DNA from: an uncultured Eubacterium sp.
GTDB taxonomy: Bacteria; Bacillota; Clostridia; Oscillospirales; Acutalibacteraceae
DNA length: 64,000 nt
Direction of reading: 5' to 3'
Assembly (NCBI GenBank): GCA_910583925.1
Contig: CAJTZJ010000011.1
Location: 16,590-80,589 of the forward strand
The notes beneath the pieces are model-generated. The model saw only the letters and a program-made list of their open reading frames with translations, did no database searches and was not told the origin of the DNA. Of the stretch, positions 1 through 9,826 are shown piece after piece; position 1 is the first letter of the stretch, and each line of letters starts with the position of its first letter. The translations under genes were made by a program, and so were the position numbers.

Positions 1-1219
1 CTCTTTTTCTTCTTAAAATTGCATCAGGAGAAATAATTTCATTGCATTTAAACGAATAAACATCCGTTGCTTTATTGGCAACATCTGTTTTCTCTTCATC
101 TTTTTCATTATACAAATCTTCAACAGTTATTATGTATGGCTTTTTGAACGGCTCAACAACCTCAAGCTCATCGCCTTCATAAAACCTGTTTCTCTGATCA
201 ACAATCAATCTTCCGTCCTTAAAATCTTTATATAAAGCACATACATCCCAGTTTCTTATATAGCCGCCTGTTTCAAGCACCTGTCCGTTTTTCATTCTTC
301 CGAAATTAAAGCCCGTAGTATACTCTCTGTGGCTCATTTTTTCCATTTCATCCAGTATCCACTGAGGAACTTTAAAATCATCGGAAGGATTTTTTAAATA
401 AGCATCAATGGCGGCGCGATAAGCATAGGTTACAATGGCAGTGTAGTATTCACTTTTGGCTCTTCCTTCAATTTTAAAGGAATCTACACCGGCATTAACA
501 AGCTCGGGAATATGTTCAATCATACACAAGTCTTGGGAATTAAATATATAGGTTCCGTCTTTTTCCTCATTAATCGGAAAATACTGGCCGGGCCTTGTTT
601 CTTCAACAAGATGATATTTCCATCTGCACGGCTGTGCACAATCACCACGATTTGCATCTCTTCCAACCATATAATCGGAAAGAATACAGCGGCCGCTGAA
701 GCTCATACACATTGCGCCGTGAACAAAGACCTCTATATCCAAATTCGGATTTGCTTTGTCTCTGATTGTTTTAATTTCATCAAGTGAAAGCTCACGGGCT
801 GTAACAATACGCTTTGCACCCATCTCATAAAATGCATTGGCAGACTGATAATTGACTATGCCTGCCTGCGTTGAAATATGAATTTCCGTATCAGGAGCAT
901 ATTTCTTTGCAAGCGAAAGCACACCCATATCTGCAATAATAAGAGCATCCACACCGATTTCAGATACATATTTCAGATAATCGGGCAATAAATCCATCTC
1001 GTTATTGCGAGGCAGTGTATTACAGGTCAGATATAATTTTCTATTATTTTCGTGAACAAGCTTAACTGCTTCTTTAAGCTGATCGGCGCCAAAATTTGAT
1101 GGATTTGTTCTCATTCCGAACATTGTTCCGCCAACATAAACTGCATCGGCGCCGAATTTAACAGCAAGCTTTAATCTTTCCATATCGCCTGCCGGCGACA
1201 AAAGTTCTATCTTTCTCAT
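1..1219 (-). CDS. trhP: U32 family peptidase / tRNA hydroxylation protein, 3' end cut by window edge
   Basis: Reading the minus strand from the ATG at 1219 gives an uninterrupted frame of about 406 codons that leaves the window without a stop. It opens MRKIELLSPAGDMERLK, the usual start of U32 proteins, and holds the U32 signature EVFVHGAMCMSFSGRC near residues 165-180, followed by the Cys-rich GDCAQPCRWKY. Family members (YrrN/YrrO in Bacillus) act in prephenate-dependent 5-hydroxyuridine formation at tRNA position 34, despite the peptidase label. The start lies 1 nt after the mltG stop; Bacillus subtilis also places mltG (yrrL) near yrrN/yrrO, which supports the call. Because members are about 400-420 aa, little is missing. 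Choice between trhP1- and trhP2-type is not possible here. Confidence 0.85.
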   Translation of the reverse strand, partial: MRKIELLSPAGDMERLKLAVKFGADAVYVGGTMFGMRTNPSNFGADQLKEAVKLVHENNRKLYLTCNTLPRNNEMDLLPDYLKYVSEIGVDALIIADMGVLSLAKKYAPDTEIHISTQAGIVNYQSANAFYEMGAKRIVTARELSLDEIKTIRDKANPNLDIEVFVHGAMCMSFSGRCILSDYMVGRDANRGDCAQPCRWKYHLVEETRPGQYFPINEEKDGTYIFNSQDLCMIEHIPELVNAGVDSFKIEGRAKSEYYTAIVTYAYRAAIDAYLKNPSDDFKVPQWILDEMEKMSHREYTTGFNFGRMKNGQVLETGGYIRNWDVCALYKDFKDGRLIVDQRNRFYEGDELEVVEPFKKPYIITVEDLYNEKDEEKTDVANKATDVYSFKCNEIISPDAILRRKR

Positions 1220-1220
1220 A

Positions 1221-2471
1221 TTAATAATCCAAATAAGGTGCGTATTTCTGAATCTTTGATCTGAATTCATACTGATCCTTGGCAGTATACAAATTACGAT
1301 TTAAATCATGGAAGAAATAGTAATCGTTTGAATCTGCAGGATACAGGGCTGCTTCAATTGCATCAATGCCGGGATTACAGATAGGACCCTCCGGCAGACC
1401 GACAACATTGGAATTGTTATTCGTGCTGTAATACTTCAGATAATAATCAGCAGTATGTGCCGAGGTTGCCGACAAGGAAGGAGCAACCTTATTCTTGATA
1501 TAATCATAGGTGGACTGACAGCCAAGAGACGGGAAATTCGTTTCATCCTTCAATCTGTTTTCAATAATGGCGGCAATTTCGCTCATTTGCTCGGAATTGG
1601 CGGCTTCCGCCTGAACAATGGAAGCAATAATTATGATTTCATTCATGGTAAATCCAAGCTCTTTTGCTCTTTCTCTATGCTTGGATGTTATTCTGTCTTC
1701 TGTTGTTTTAATCAGCGTTTCAATTGCGCTTGATGCACTTTGACCGATATAGAAATAATAGGTTTCGGGAAAAAGATATCCCTCTAATCTATAAGGCACA
1801 CTTTCTTTTGCCTTTAAATCCGAAACAAGCGAATACGAAAATTCAGTTGAATCAATAACAGATAAAAGTGCAGCCTTATCGCACACCTCATTATCAACAA
1901 GTTTGTTTATAACATCCGCTGTGGTAATACCCTCAGGAAATGTAATTTTAACGGTTTCAGAGGTATCGGCTGTGCCTTTCATAGCAACAAGCATATTTTC
2001 AAGCCCCATTTTGCCGTTAAGGTAATAAACACCTGCTTCATACGGGGCTTTTACACCCGAATCTCTGATAAACTTTGTTTCAAGCTTAACAAAAAGCTTG
2101 CAGAAATTTTTGCACTTAATCAGTCCGTTTTCGGCAAGAAGGTCAATAGCTTCCGCAGACTCTTCAATCTGCTTGCTGTAGCTTACTGTAACTGTAGCTT
2201 TTGTTTTCGTTATACCGAATAAATCATTCAGGCAAAAAATTGCATAAACGGAAATACACATAGAAACTGCTATAACAATTATAAAAAACAAATAAGTTGA
2301 AGCTACCGGATTTCCTTTTTTATTCTTTTTGCTTTTTGCAGATGAAGACGGATTGGCTTCCTTCTTGCTATCTCTTATTTTCTTTGCAAAATCTTCATTG
2401 GAAAAATAAATATCCTTACTGCCTGTATCAGCATCAACAGGATTTAAACCGGATTCATATAAATCAGACAT
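1221..2471 (-). CDS. mltG: Endolytic murein transglycosylase MltG (YceG-like)
   Basis: Membrane-anchored lytic transglycosylase that cleaves nascent peptidoglycan strands and so limits glycan length. The 416-aa product has a Ser/Lys-rich cytoplasmic N-terminus, one transmembrane helix at about residues 55-78, and a YceG domain to the end. The segment IIIIASIVQAEA followed by AAIIENRL is the family core; the Glu in QAEA aligns with the catalytic Glu of the Escherichia coli enzyme. The LEGYLFPETYYF motif is also typical. Start is ATG 2471 behind AAGGAGG. It sits 1 nt after the folate ligase gene, whose last codons hold its ribosome binding site, and 1 nt before the U32 gene, so the three are probably co-translated. 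Confidence 0.92.
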   Translation of the reverse strand: MSDLYESGLNPVDADTGSKDIYFSNEDFAKKIRDSKKEANPSSSAKSKKNKKGNPVASTYLFFIIVIAVSMCISVYAIFCLNDLFGITKTKATVTVSYSKQIEESAEAIDLLAENGLIKCKNFCKLFVKLETKFIRDSGVKAPYEAGVYYLNGKMGLENMLVAMKGTADTSETVKITFPEGITTADVINKLVDNEVCDKAALLSVIDSTEFSYSLVSDLKAKESVPYRLEGYLFPETYYFYIGQSASSAIETLIKTTEDRITSKHRERAKELGFTMNEIIIIASIVQAEAANSEQMSEIAAIIENRLKDETNFPSLGCQSTYDYIKNKVAPSLSATSAHTADYYLKYYSTNNNSNVVGLPEGPICNPGIDAIEAALYPADSNDYYFFHDLNRNLYTAKDQYEFRSKIQKYAPYLDY

Positions 2472-2472
2472 A

Positions 2473-3042
2473 TTATTTATCCTCCTTACAAAGGGTTATT
2501 TTATCTTCTGTTGCAATATACTTAACTGCCACATCAAAATGATCAACAGGCAAACTATCACTTAGAAAATTATTATAACACAAACCAATGGAATTAAATG
2601 TAAATTTTTTTAAAAATCTGTCATAATAGCCTTTTCCGTAACCCAACCGAAAGCCATTTCGGTCAAACGAAAATGCAGGAACAATACATAAAGAGCTGCT
2701 GAAATCACAAACCTTTTTGCAAACAGATAGATCAGGCTCCATAATCCCAAAAGAACCTGTTTTCAAATCATTGCGTGAAGTAATATAATAAAACTCCATA
2801 TTTCCGTTATCGTCCATGCAATAAGGCAAAGCTGTTTTTTTACCGCATTTTAATGCTGCATCTATAACAGGCAAGGTGTTTATTTCATCATCCAAAGGAT
2901 AATAGCACAGAATCTGACTTGCATCAATAAACAAATCACTGCTTAAAATAGTTTGACAGATTAAACAATCCTTGTTGCTTTTATCGGAAATATTTTTACG
3001 CTTCTGACGAAAATGCTTTCTGAGTTCACTTTTTACATACAC
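2473..3042 (-). CDS. fau: 5-formyltetrahydrofolate cyclo-ligase
   Basis: ATP-dependent conversion of 5-formyl-THF to 5,10-methenyl-THF, a folate salvage and repair step in the cytoplasm. The 189-aa length is normal. N-terminal RKHFRQKRKNI supplies the basic phosphate-binding residues, and the C-terminal VPAFSFDRNGFRLGYGKGYYDRFL region carries the family motif GxRLGYGKGYYD. The start ATG 3042 lies inside the end of the DJ-1 gene (10-nt overlap) with AGGAG about 10 nt upstream. Unrelated in pathway to its neighbours; it is simply part of the dnaG-rpoD downstream gene run. Confidence 0.92.
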   Translation of the reverse strand: MYVKSELRKHFRQKRKNISDKSNKDCLICQTILSSDLFIDASQILCYYPLDDEINTLPVIDAALKCGKKTALPYCMDDNGNMEFYYITSRNDLKTGSFGIMEPDLSVCKKVCDFSSSLCIVPAFSFDRNGFRLGYGKGYYDRFLKKFTFNSIGLCYNNFLSDSLPVDHFDVAVKYIATEDKITLCKEDK

Positions 3043-3572
3043 TGAATGGTGCTCCTAACAGTTTCGGCAGCTTCGTCACCAACAAGCTCTCGAACGATTT
3101 CCAAACCAAACTCAATACATACTCCCGCACCTTTTGCAGTAATGAAATCTCCGTCCGTTACAACATAATCCTTTGAAATATTTGCGCCTTCAAGAGAATC
3201 CTCAAAACCCGGAAAGCATATAGCGTTTTTACCTTTCAAAAGCCCTTTATGACCAAGTATGGACGGACCTGCACAAATAGCACAAATAAGAGCTCCGCAC
3301 TGAACCGCCTCATCAAGAACAGATTGAACAAGTGAAGAATTTTCAAGATTCGTTACGCCGTTTGCCCCACCCGGGATTACAACGGCCTCCACATTTTTAA
3401 ATTCAAATTCGTTTGATACTATATCGGCTGTTACGGGAATACCGCAGGAGGAAGTTATAACCTTTTTATCAACGCCAACAGTTGTAACCTCAACATTAGC
3501 TCGTCTAAGCATATCAACAGGTGCCATAGCCTCTATAATCTCAAAACCGTCTGCCAAAAAAACATAAACCAT
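3033..3572 (-). CDS. DJ-1/PfpI family protein
   Basis: Cytoplasmic DJ-1/YajL-type protein of 179 aa. The nucleophile elbow AICAGP (Cys about residue 103) and the acidic partner in DGFEIIEA (residues 7-14) match the family, whose members are described as glyoxalase/deglycase or chaperone-like. A longer frame exists, but AGGAGA at 3579-3584 sits at normal distance (6 nt) only from ATG 3572 (MVYVFL); the ATG at 3578 abuts it. Located between a GNAT gene and the folate ligase in a tight run. The precise substrate cannot be told from sequence. Confidence 0.85.
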   Translation of the reverse strand: MVYVFLADGFEIIEAMAPVDMLRRANVEVTTVGVDKKVITSSCGIPVTADIVSNEFEFKNVEAVVIPGGANGVTNLENSSLVQSVLDEAVQCGALICAICAGPSILGHKGLLKGKNAICFPGFEDSLEGANISKDYVVTDGDFITAKGAGVCIEFGLEIVRELVGDEAAETVRSTIQCM

Positions 3573-3582
3573 AGTCATTCTC

Positions 3583-4095
3583 CTATTTATTAATCTTTCC
3601 TGTACTTCCAACAGGAAAATCCTTAATTGAATAAACCATTCCGTCAGGATAAGTATAATCACTTCCCGAATACAAATATTCAATTATCTCATTGCTTTCT
3701 TCAAAAATAATTTTATTTCCAAAATCCTTACCAGAGTAAAGCTTTGTTTCAAAACCGAATTTAGCATAAAAATCAAACAAAGAATCATGAGCAGGAATAA
3801 GCCATAAAAAATCTTTCATGTATTTTTTTGCTTCATTAATAAGTGCGGAAGAATACCCTTTGCTTCTGAATTTTTCATCAGTGCATACAGCATAAACATA
3901 TTTTCCGATTAAACCAGAATATTTACAGTCAACAAGAAAAAGCATTGAAACCAGCTTATCATCCTCAAAAAATCCAAGACATCTGATATTTCTGCCTTTT
4001 TCTAAAAAAAACAAAACATCTTCCCTGCTGTCTTCGCTGAAAACACTTCTCCACAGTGAAATGATCTGCTCTTTATCATCAGTAAATTCTATCAT
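3583..4095 (-). CDS. GNAT family N-acetyltransferase
   Basis: 170-aa single-domain GNAT protein. The acetyl-CoA loop is visible as VCTDEKFRSKGYSSALI (pattern R-x-K-G-x-[SA]) and the late strand/helix as FYAKFGFETK. The start ATG 4095 overlaps the preceding stop as TAATG with AGGAAAA upstream; a 13-residue longer frame would intrude into that gene and is not favoured. Acceptor substrate unknown. The preceding gene is a DUF2156 protein, itself a double-GNAT fold, and the two overlapping genes may act together (inference). Confidence 0.8.
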   Translation of the reverse strand: MIEFTDDKEQIISLWRSVFSEDSREDVLFFLEKGRNIRCLGFFEDDKLVSMLFLVDCKYSGLIGKYVYAVCTDEKFRSKGYSSALINEAKKYMKDFLWLIPAHDSLFDFYAKFGFETKLYSGKDFGNKIIFEESNEIIEYLYSGSDYTYPDGMVYSIKDFPVGSTGKINK

Positions 4096-4988
4096 TATTT
4101 TCCTATATACTTTGCACTTTCTTTTTTGAGCCACAAGGAAGGATGATAAGACTGCTTAGCTTTTCTTAAGCCCTCAATACCCAAATCCTCTTCTCGGTTT
4201 ATAAATTCATATCCATCTTCAAGAAGCCTTTTAGCAAATTCCTGATTGATAATTGCATATGCCCCCTGAATATCGGCAGGTGCTTTCTCAAAATGAGAAA
4301 CAAAGCATCCGTTTGCACCCTTTTCGCCATAAGTATAGGCAATTGCTTTTGAATTAACTCTGATAATTCCACCCTTAAATCCAAGCTTCTTATAGTTTTC
4401 AAAACCTGTTAAAACCGATTCAAATTCAAGGGAATAATCGGAATCATTCTGATCCTTATCATAAATCCAGTTTGTATGAAGCTCTATGCAATCGGATATA
4501 TTATCTTCGCTTATTTCCTCATAACACCAATCCGGATTGTTTTTCTTAAAATTCGTTATATGATTTCTTTTTCCGTGGTACTTTTTTCCTCTAAGCTCGG
4601 CAAGGTCTGATGCATTATAGATATAATCATTATTTCCATCATCATATGAATACACAAACTGACCCTCAAAAGATTCTTCAAGCATATTTTTATAGCTTTC
4701 AGTTATGCCGTAAATAACAGGCGTTATTCCAAGCTCTTTTGCATCATTTATAATCTGCAGAACGGCATCTTTAAAATCACCGCTGCCGATAGGAAGCGAG
4801 TAAGAATATTTATCCCTGCCCCAGCGGCAGATAAAAAAATCCTTATACCTTGCAACTTGAGTGCTGTATGCGGTATGCCAGATATAAATGCTGCCGAATG
4901 TATATTCGCAGTTCATACTGTGCGCATTAGATAAGCATTCATCAATCCACTCTTTGTCACTTATTTCCGGTATTTTAAATTCTAGCAT
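4095..4988 (-). CDS. DUF2156 domain protein (phosphatidylglycerol lysyltransferase-like fold)
   Basis: 297-aa protein of the DUF2156/COG4866 type, common in Clostridia and related in fold to aminoacyl-phosphatidylglycerol synthases. Typical features are the N-terminal FGSIYIWHTAY segment, the central GKKYHGKRNHITNFKK basic motif near residues 134-149, and the C-terminal NREEDLGIEGLRKAKQSY block. It has no membrane segments, so unlike MprF it is soluble. Starts at ATG 4988 with a 7-nt overlap with the thymidylate kinase gene. Biochemical role not known. Confidence 0.8.
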   Translation of the reverse strand: MLEFKIPEISDKEWIDECLSNAHSMNCEYTFGSIYIWHTAYSTQVARYKDFFICRWGRDKYSYSLPIGSGDFKDAVLQIINDAKELGITPVIYGITESYKNMLEESFEGQFVYSYDDGNNDYIYNASDLAELRGKKYHGKRNHITNFKKNNPDWCYEEISEDNISDCIELHTNWIYDKDQNDSDYSLEFESVLTGFENYKKLGFKGGIIRVNSKAIAYTYGEKGANGCFVSHFEKAPADIQGAYAIINQEFAKRLLEDGYEFINREEDLGIEGLRKAKQSYHPSLWLKKESAKYIGK

Positions 4989-5647
4989 AATTCCTCTTTG
5001 ATAATTTTTATAATATTATTATGTATTTCATAAATCGGAAGCGGGTTCTCTCCGTCTGAACACGGAATTACCCTCCAACCCTGCTTATTTGCAGTATACA
5101 ACGCTGATTTGCGGCATTTTTGCAAAAATTCAACATTTACCTCATGAACATCCTTTTTTCCTTCATCCCCATTATAACGGGCAGACATAAGCTTCTGGGA
5201 AATTTCAACAGGCATATCAAGATAAATAACCGCATCCGGCTTTGGGATACCGATTTTATCATATTCAAAATCGGCACTCCAATCAAGATACTTATCCCAT
5301 TCCGCTTCATCAAGCTTTTCCATCTGATAAATGGAATTGGATGTTGCATATCTGTCTGCAAGAATCACGGTTCCGTTCTCATAGTCCCTGCCCCAATCCA
5401 GCTTGTATGAAGCAAATCTGTCTACGGCATAGAATGCACCTGCAGCATATGCATTAACATCATCTGCTGATTTTCCGAATTCTCCGCCGAGATACATTTT
5501 TACAAGCGTGCTGGACGGACTGTCATAATCAGGCAGCTTTATCTTTTTATAATCAATAGAGTTCTTTGTAAAATAATCCTCAAGCAATTTTACCTGAGTT
5601 GATTTTCCGCTTCCGTCCAATCCTTCAATAATAATTAATTTTTTCAT
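4982..5647 (-). CDS. tmk: Thymidylate kinase family protein
   Basis: Nucleoside monophosphate kinase, most likely dTMP to dTDP. The Walker A GLDGSGKST is at residues 9-17, the Asp-Arg-Tyr motif is in VILADRYATS near residue 96, and an Arg-containing lid (SARYNGDEGKKD) follows. At 221 aa it is slightly longer than Bacillus Tmk. The start overlaps the DUF896 stop by 4 nt (ATGA). A related deoxynucleoside kinase activity cannot be excluded because the YLDMPVEIS region is somewhat divergent. Confidence 0.82.
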   Translation of the reverse strand: MKKLIIIEGLDGSGKSTQVKLLEDYFTKNSIDYKKIKLPDYDSPSSTLVKMYLGGEFGKSADDVNAYAAGAFYAVDRFASYKLDWGRDYENGTVILADRYATSNSIYQMEKLDEAEWDKYLDWSADFEYDKIGIPKPDAVIYLDMPVEISQKLMSARYNGDEGKKDVHEVNVEFLQKCRKSALYTANKQGWRVIPCSDGENPLPIYEIHNNIIKIIKEELC

Positions 5648-5853
5648 TTGCTTTTTCTCGTAATCTTCTTTTTATTGCCCTTTTCATCAACAATATATGT
5701 GTTTTCAAGCTGACCCACAAGGCTTTCCTTGAAGCTGTCAATATAGATACGACGAAGCTTTGCCTGCTCTTCTTTTTCAGCTTTACTAAGTCCCTCTGCC
5801 TTGGATTTACGGGCAAGCTCATTAATTCTGTTTATCTGTTCCTGTGTAACCAT
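5644..5853 (-). CDS. DUF896 family small protein (YnzC-like)
   Basis: 69-aa basic helical protein with the DUF896 pattern: INRINELARKSKAEGLS, then EEQAKLRRIYIDSFK. Bacillus YnzC is a two-helix protein of unknown function. It is translationally coupled on both sides: its ATG overlaps the rpoD stop (TAATG) and its stop overlaps the tmk start (ATGA). Being locked between the housekeeping sigma factor and a nucleotide kinase suggests a growth-linked role, but nothing in the sequence defines it. Confidence 0.8.
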   Translation of the reverse strand: MVTQEQINRINELARKSKAEGLSKAEKEEQAKLRRIYIDSFKESLVGQLENTYIVDEKGNKKKITRKSK

Positions 5854-6983
5854 TAGTCTAAAAAGTCCTTTAATTTTTTGCTTCTGCTTGGATGGCGAAG
5901 CTTTCTTAATGCTTTAGCCTCAATCTGGCGGATACGCTCACGCGTAACATTAAATACTTTACCTACCTCTTCAAGCGTTTTAGGATTTCCGTCTTCAAGT
6001 CCGAATCTGAGAGCAAGAACTCTTTCTTCCCTTGGAGTTAATGTTTTGAGTACATCGGCAAGCTGCTCTTTAAGGAGGCTCATAGATGCAGCGTCAGCGG
6101 GAGCAAGTGCATCATCATCAGGAATAAAATCGCCAAGATGAGAATCCTCCTCTTCACCGATAGGTGTTTCAAGCGAAACAGGCTCCTGCGCAACTCTCAG
6201 TATCTCTCTTACCTTATCGGTAGGCATTTCAAGAAACTCAGCTATTTCCTCCGGAGTCGGCTCTTTACCGTTCTGATGAAGCAGCTGGCTGTTCGCCTTT
6301 TTTACCTTATTGATTGTTTCAACCATATGAACAGGAATTCTTATGGTTCTTGCCTGATCTGCAATAGCACGGGTAATAGCTTGTCTTATCCACCAGGTTG
6401 CATAGGTAGAAAATTTAAAGCCCTTTGAATAATCAAACTTATCAACAGCCTTGATAAGACCCATATTTCCCTCCTGAATTAAATCAAGAAACTGCATACC
6501 GCGGCCAACATATCTTTTGGCAATACTGACTACAAGACGAAGATTTGCCTCTGCAAGTCTTTTCTTGGCAACCTCATCATCATCGGCTATACGAATAGCA
6601 TATTCTATTTCTTCCTCAGGAGTAAGAAGCGGTACTCTTCCTATTTCCTTAAGATAAACCTTAACCGGATCATCCATTGCAGCATTATCATTCGTTGCAA
6701 CCGTATCTGCCGCATCGGTATCCTTAGGCAAATCAACCTCAAGGGTAATTCCGTCCAATGCTTCAGCAGAAAAGTCATCCACAATGCTTATGTTTGAGCC
6801 GTCAATCATATCATTTAATTTTTCAAGCTCATCAACATCAAGATCCAGTTCAACAATAAGATTATCTATTTCCTGCGCAGTAAGATGACCTACTGCCTTT
6901 CCTTTATCAACAAGCTTTTTAAATGCGTTGTTTTTCTTTTCCTCTGAAACATGCTGGGTTGGGGTAAGATTAATTTTCTCCAT
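5853..6983 (-). CDS. rpoD: RNA polymerase primary sigma factor SigA/RpoD
   Basis: Housekeeping sigma factor, 376 aa. Region 1.1 is recognisable at about residues 15-60 ([14 protein letters not shown]), region 1.2 at [22 protein letters not shown], region 2 at [20 protein letters not shown] with the 2.3/2.4 aromatic set [16 protein letters not shown], region 3 after VETINKV, and region 4.2 at [19 protein letters not shown]. The start ATG 6983 has AGGAGA about 6 nt upstream; a longer in-frame reading into dnaG (to 7034) has no such site. It follows dnaG by 13 nt, the conserved macromolecular-synthesis order. Confidence 0.97.
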   Translation of the reverse strand: MEKINLTPTQHVSEEKKNNAFKKLVDKGKAVGHLTAQEIDNLIVELDLDVDELEKLNDMIDGSNISIVDDFSAEALDGITLEVDLPKDTDAADTVATNDNAAMDDPVKVYLKEIGRVPLLTPEEEIEYAIRIADDDEVAKKRLAEANLRLVVSIAKRYVGRGMQFLDLIQEGNMGLIKAVDKFDYSKGFKFSTYATWWIRQAITRAIADQARTIRIPVHMVETINKVKKANSQLLHQNGKEPTPEEIAEFLEMPTDKVREILRVAQEPVSLETPIGEEEDSHLGDFIPDDDALAPADAASMSLLKEQLADVLKTLTPREERVLALRFGLEDGNPKTLEEVGKVFNVTRERIRQIEAKALRKLRHPSRSKKLKDFLD

Positions 6984-6996
6984 AATATTCTCCTTT

Positions 6997-8733
6997 TTAT
7001 GTATTTCCAAAAGCTTTTCTGAATTCATCGTCATTCATTTCGGAAACAGTTTTGCTGTTTTTTTTGTTATACTCTTCCGAAATAACTTTCAGACAATCAG
7101 AAAATTCTTCTTTGGAATTTGCACTTTCTTTTCCTCTTGCAATGATGCCCGAATATCTGCCGCATTCATCGGCTGTCAACTTATCACCGAAATTGGTTAT
7201 ATCGGTATCTGCACCATTTGATATATTTTCACAGATAAGACCAAAAAGCTTTCTCATAAAGCCGGAGGTTAAATAATCTGCTGAAAAATCACCGATTGCT
7301 TTTAAACAATCAGGATATTTTACAAGCAGATAAATCATTCTTTCCTCTGCCTTGAATTTTTTAGCAGACTCCCCGTTTTCATAAGAAATCCTGGCATTCT
7401 GCCTTATACTGTCATTCACTATTTTTTTATAATTTGACCTTTTCTCGGCTCTGCTTCTTCTGCTCATATAGGTATCAAGCTGAGCATTAAAGGTTCTTTT
7501 TTCAATGCCAAGCTCATCCGAAAGACGGGATACATATAAATCTCTTTCAACAGGCGAAGTATCGGCAATGATTTTTATAACATCATTTACAAAATCCACT
7601 TTACCCTGAGTCAGGTTTAAATTATATTTCTTTCTTAAATCAAGAATTTTAAATTCAAGATCACTTGCTGCGCCTTCAAGCATACCGCCGAATTTCTCAG
7701 CCCCCACTGTTTTGATTATCTCATCGGGGTCTTTTCCATATTGAAGAACGGGAACTCTGATTTTTATATCGGTTTGCTTAAACATCTGAATTGCTTTGTT
7801 CAGTGCTTTCTGCCCCGCTTCATCAGCATCATACGCCAGAACAACCTCGTTTGCATATCTGCATATCAGACGCACCTGTTCATTTGTTAACGCTGTTCCG
7901 CAGCCTGCAACAGCATTGGTAAAGCCTGCCTGGTGCATTGAAATAACATCCATATAGCCTTCGCAAAGGATAATACTGTTTTTGCCGCTGTCTTTTGCAA
8001 AGTTAAGCCCGAATACCTCATTTGTTTTTTTATAGGCAAGCGTATCATTGGTATTGATATATTTAGGCTTGCTGTCGTCAAGGACTCTTCCGCCGAAGGC
8101 AATAACATTTCCTCTGACATCAATTATCGGTGTCATCACACGATTTCTGAAATAATCATAATAGCTGCCCTTGCTGCTCCTGCGAGCCAGACCTGCCTCA
8201 ACCATTTCGGGGAGCGTAAAGCCCTGCGATTTAAGATATTTTATAAGTGAATCCCATGAATCGGGAGCATAGCCCAAGCCGAATTTGGTTATACTTTTTT
8301 TAGTTAAACCTCTGTTTAAATAATAGCTCAGTGCCGTTTTTCCGTTTTCGGAAAGCAATGAAGAATGGAAAAACTTTGCTGCTGTCCTGTTTGCTTCCAG
8401 AACTCTTCTTCTGCGCTTGGAGAGGCTGTCGTCATATCCATCGGCAGGCATCTGCATTCCTGCTCTTTCAGCAAGAGATTTTACGGCATCCATATAATCA
8501 AGATTTTCTATTTTCCTTATAAATCCAACCGCATCTCCGCCTGCGCCGCAGCCAAAACAATAAAAAGACTGCGTTTCCGGATAAACCGTAAATGATGGGG
8601 TTTTCTCGTTGTGAAACGGACACAAGCCAACCAAGGTTGATCCTCTGCGTTTCAGCGAAACATAAGTTGAAATTATATCTTCGATATCTGTTTTAAATTT
8701 TAATTCCTGTAAAAAAGAATCATTTAAAGGCAC
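6997..8733 (-). CDS. dnaG: DNA primase DnaG
   Basis: Synthesises RNA primers at the replication fork. Zinc-binding residues C38, H41, C59 and C62 lie in CPFH...CFGC, the Toprim core shows [14 protein letters not shown] and the metal motif [11 protein letters not shown], and a divergent helicase-interaction domain ends the 578-aa protein. Translation starts at a GTG (8733) behind GGAG; no ATG is near. First gene of the minus-strand run leading into rpoD; a candidate promoter lies 36-63 nt upstream. Confidence 0.95.
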   Translation of the reverse strand: MPLNDSFLQELKFKTDIEDIISTYVSLKRRGSTLVGLCPFHNEKTPSFTVYPETQSFYCFGCGAGGDAVGFIRKIENLDYMDAVKSLAERAGMQMPADGYDDSLSKRRRRVLEANRTAAKFFHSSLLSENGKTALSYYLNRGLTKKSITKFGLGYAPDSWDSLIKYLKSQGFTLPEMVEAGLARRSSKGSYYDYFRNRVMTPIIDVRGNVIAFGGRVLDDSKPKYINTNDTLAYKKTNEVFGLNFAKDSGKNSIILCEGYMDVISMHQAGFTNAVAGCGTALTNEQVRLICRYANEVVLAYDADEAGQKALNKAIQMFKQTDIKIRVPVLQYGKDPDEIIKTVGAEKFGGMLEGAASDLEFKILDLRKKYNLNLTQGKVDFVNDVIKIIADTSPVERDLYVSRLSDELGIEKRTFNAQLDTYMSRRSRAEKRSNYKKIVNDSIRQNARISYENGESAKKFKAEERMIYLLVKYPDCLKAIGDFSADYLTSGFMRKLFGLICENISNGADTDITNFGDKLTADECGRYSGIIARGKESANSKEEFSDCLKVISEEYNKKNSKTVSEMNDDEFRKAFGNT

Positions 8734-8768
8734 AATTTCAACTCCTTTACCAACTTAAAATAGTAATC

Positions 8769-8796
8769 ATAATAAACAGCCTGTCCCATTCAGCAA
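8769..8796 (-). promoter_or_regulatory. Candidate sigma-A promoter for dnaG-rpoD run
   Basis: TTGCTG (8796-8791), 16-nt spacer, TATTAT (8774-8769). The spacer is one base short and a weaker alternative is present further upstream near 8860, so the choice is uncertain. The rest of the 8734-8965 intergenic space is AT-rich with no other structure that I can see. Confidence 0.4.
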
Positions 8797-8918
8797 AAAA
8801 AATGTATTTTTTCCTGTTCTCTGATAATTTTATCCAAAATAATGCCTTTTTATTACAACACTTATTATTTATACGCAATATAGTGCATAATTCCTTTATT
8901 TATATTAAAATTTTTATC

Positions 8919-8947
8919 TTGACTAAATAATTCATACAGTTTATCAT
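8919..8947 (+). promoter_or_regulatory. Sigma-A promoter for the metallophosphoesterase gene
   Basis: TTGACT, 17-nt spacer, TATCAT, ending 18 nt before the start codon. The leader would be only about 12 nt, just long enough to include the AGAGGTG ribosome binding site. Confidence 0.55.
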
Positions 8948-8965
8948 CAAAAAGAGGTGTTATTA

Positions 8966-9808
8966 ATGATATATATGTTTATTTCAGCAGTTATAGCTTT
9001 AATCATTATTTTTTGTTATTATCAGAATAATAAAATAGATATAACCGAATACCGAATTGAAAGTGATAAAATAAAAAGCAGCTTAACAATTGCTCAGCTT
9101 TCAGATATGCACTCAAAGCCATTTAAAAAGGTTATTGAAAAATTGAAAGCAATTAAGCCGGATGTAATTATGATTACAGGCGATTTTATTAACGATCACG
9201 GCAAAAACAAAGAGAAAATGTTTGAAATAGGAAAAGAGCTTTTAAGCCTTTCCCCTGTTTATTACATTACAGGAAACCACGAACGAAGACTGGATTATTT
9301 TGATGTTTTGATGAAGGAATTAAGCGATTTAGGATTTACGGTTCTGCTCAATGATATTTCCGAAGAAATAATAAACGGAAACCGAATAACCGTTTTAGGA
9401 CTTGATGAAAATCAGGCCAGCTTTGAAGATTATAAGGCACGAAAAAAAGGCACTTTCGTTTATAAGAATATGCAGCCATATTTTGATAAGCTTGAAAAAA
9501 GCAACGGATTTAAGATTGTTTTAAGCCATTTTCCCGAAAACTTTGAAACTGTAAAAGAAAACAATTATTCCCAATACAATTTTGACCTTCAGCTTTCAGG
9601 ACACGCACACGGCGGGCAGTTTATTTTACCGTTTATCGGACCTGTATTCAGCCCCGGACAAGGTCTGTTCCCGAAATATGCACGCGGCAGCTTTGGAGAA
9701 AAGCCACGGCTTATAATCAGCAGAGGACTCGGAAATTCGGAATTTCCGCTGAGATTATTCAATCATCCCGAAATCAATATAATAAAACTGACTAAACCAC
9801 AGGAATAA
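8966..9808 (+). CDS. Membrane-anchored calcineurin-like metallophosphoesterase (YkuE/YaeI type)
   Basis: 280-aa phosphoesterase with an N-terminal membrane anchor (about residues 3-22) and a dimetal active site: SDMHSK in place of the usual DxH first motif, ITGDFIND, GNHE, SHFP and GHAHGGQ. That order and the late PVFSPGQGLFPKYARG segment are typical of the YkuE/YaeI subgroup, which acts on phospholipid-like substrates outside the membrane. A GTG nine bases upstream overlaps the ribosome binding site, so ATG 8966 is preferred. The gene stands alone with its own promoter and terminator, opposite to dnaG. Confidence 0.85.
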   Translation: MIYMFISAVIALIIIFCYYQNNKIDITEYRIESDKIKSSLTIAQLSDMHSKPFKKVIEKLKAIKPDVIMITGDFINDHGKNKEKMFEIGKELLSLSPVYYITGNHERRLDYFDVLMKELSDLGFTVLLNDISEEIINGNRITVLGLDENQASFEDYKARKKGTFVYKNMQPYFDKLEKSNGFKIVLSHFPENFETVKENNYSQYNFDLQLSGHAHGGQFILPFIGPVFSPGQGLFPKYARGSFGEKPRLIISRGLGNSEFPLRLFNHPEINIIKLTKPQE

Positions 9809-9821
9809 TCCTGTGGTTTTT
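9794..9821 (+). terminator. Rho-independent terminator of the phosphoesterase gene
   Basis: Perfect 11-bp stem AAACCACAGGA/TCCTGTGGTTT around the loop ATAA; the loop contains the stop codon of the gene. A run of T follows on the plus strand. On the minus strand the hairpin has little U-tract, so it probably serves mainly the plus-strand gene. Confidence 0.85.
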
Positions 9822-9826
9822 ATAAA

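Noticed and set aside
512..787. Plus-strand open frame at the left edge
   Set aside because: Lies antisense inside the U32 gene, whose motifs fix the minus strand as coding. The same holds for the many other antisense frames in the window.
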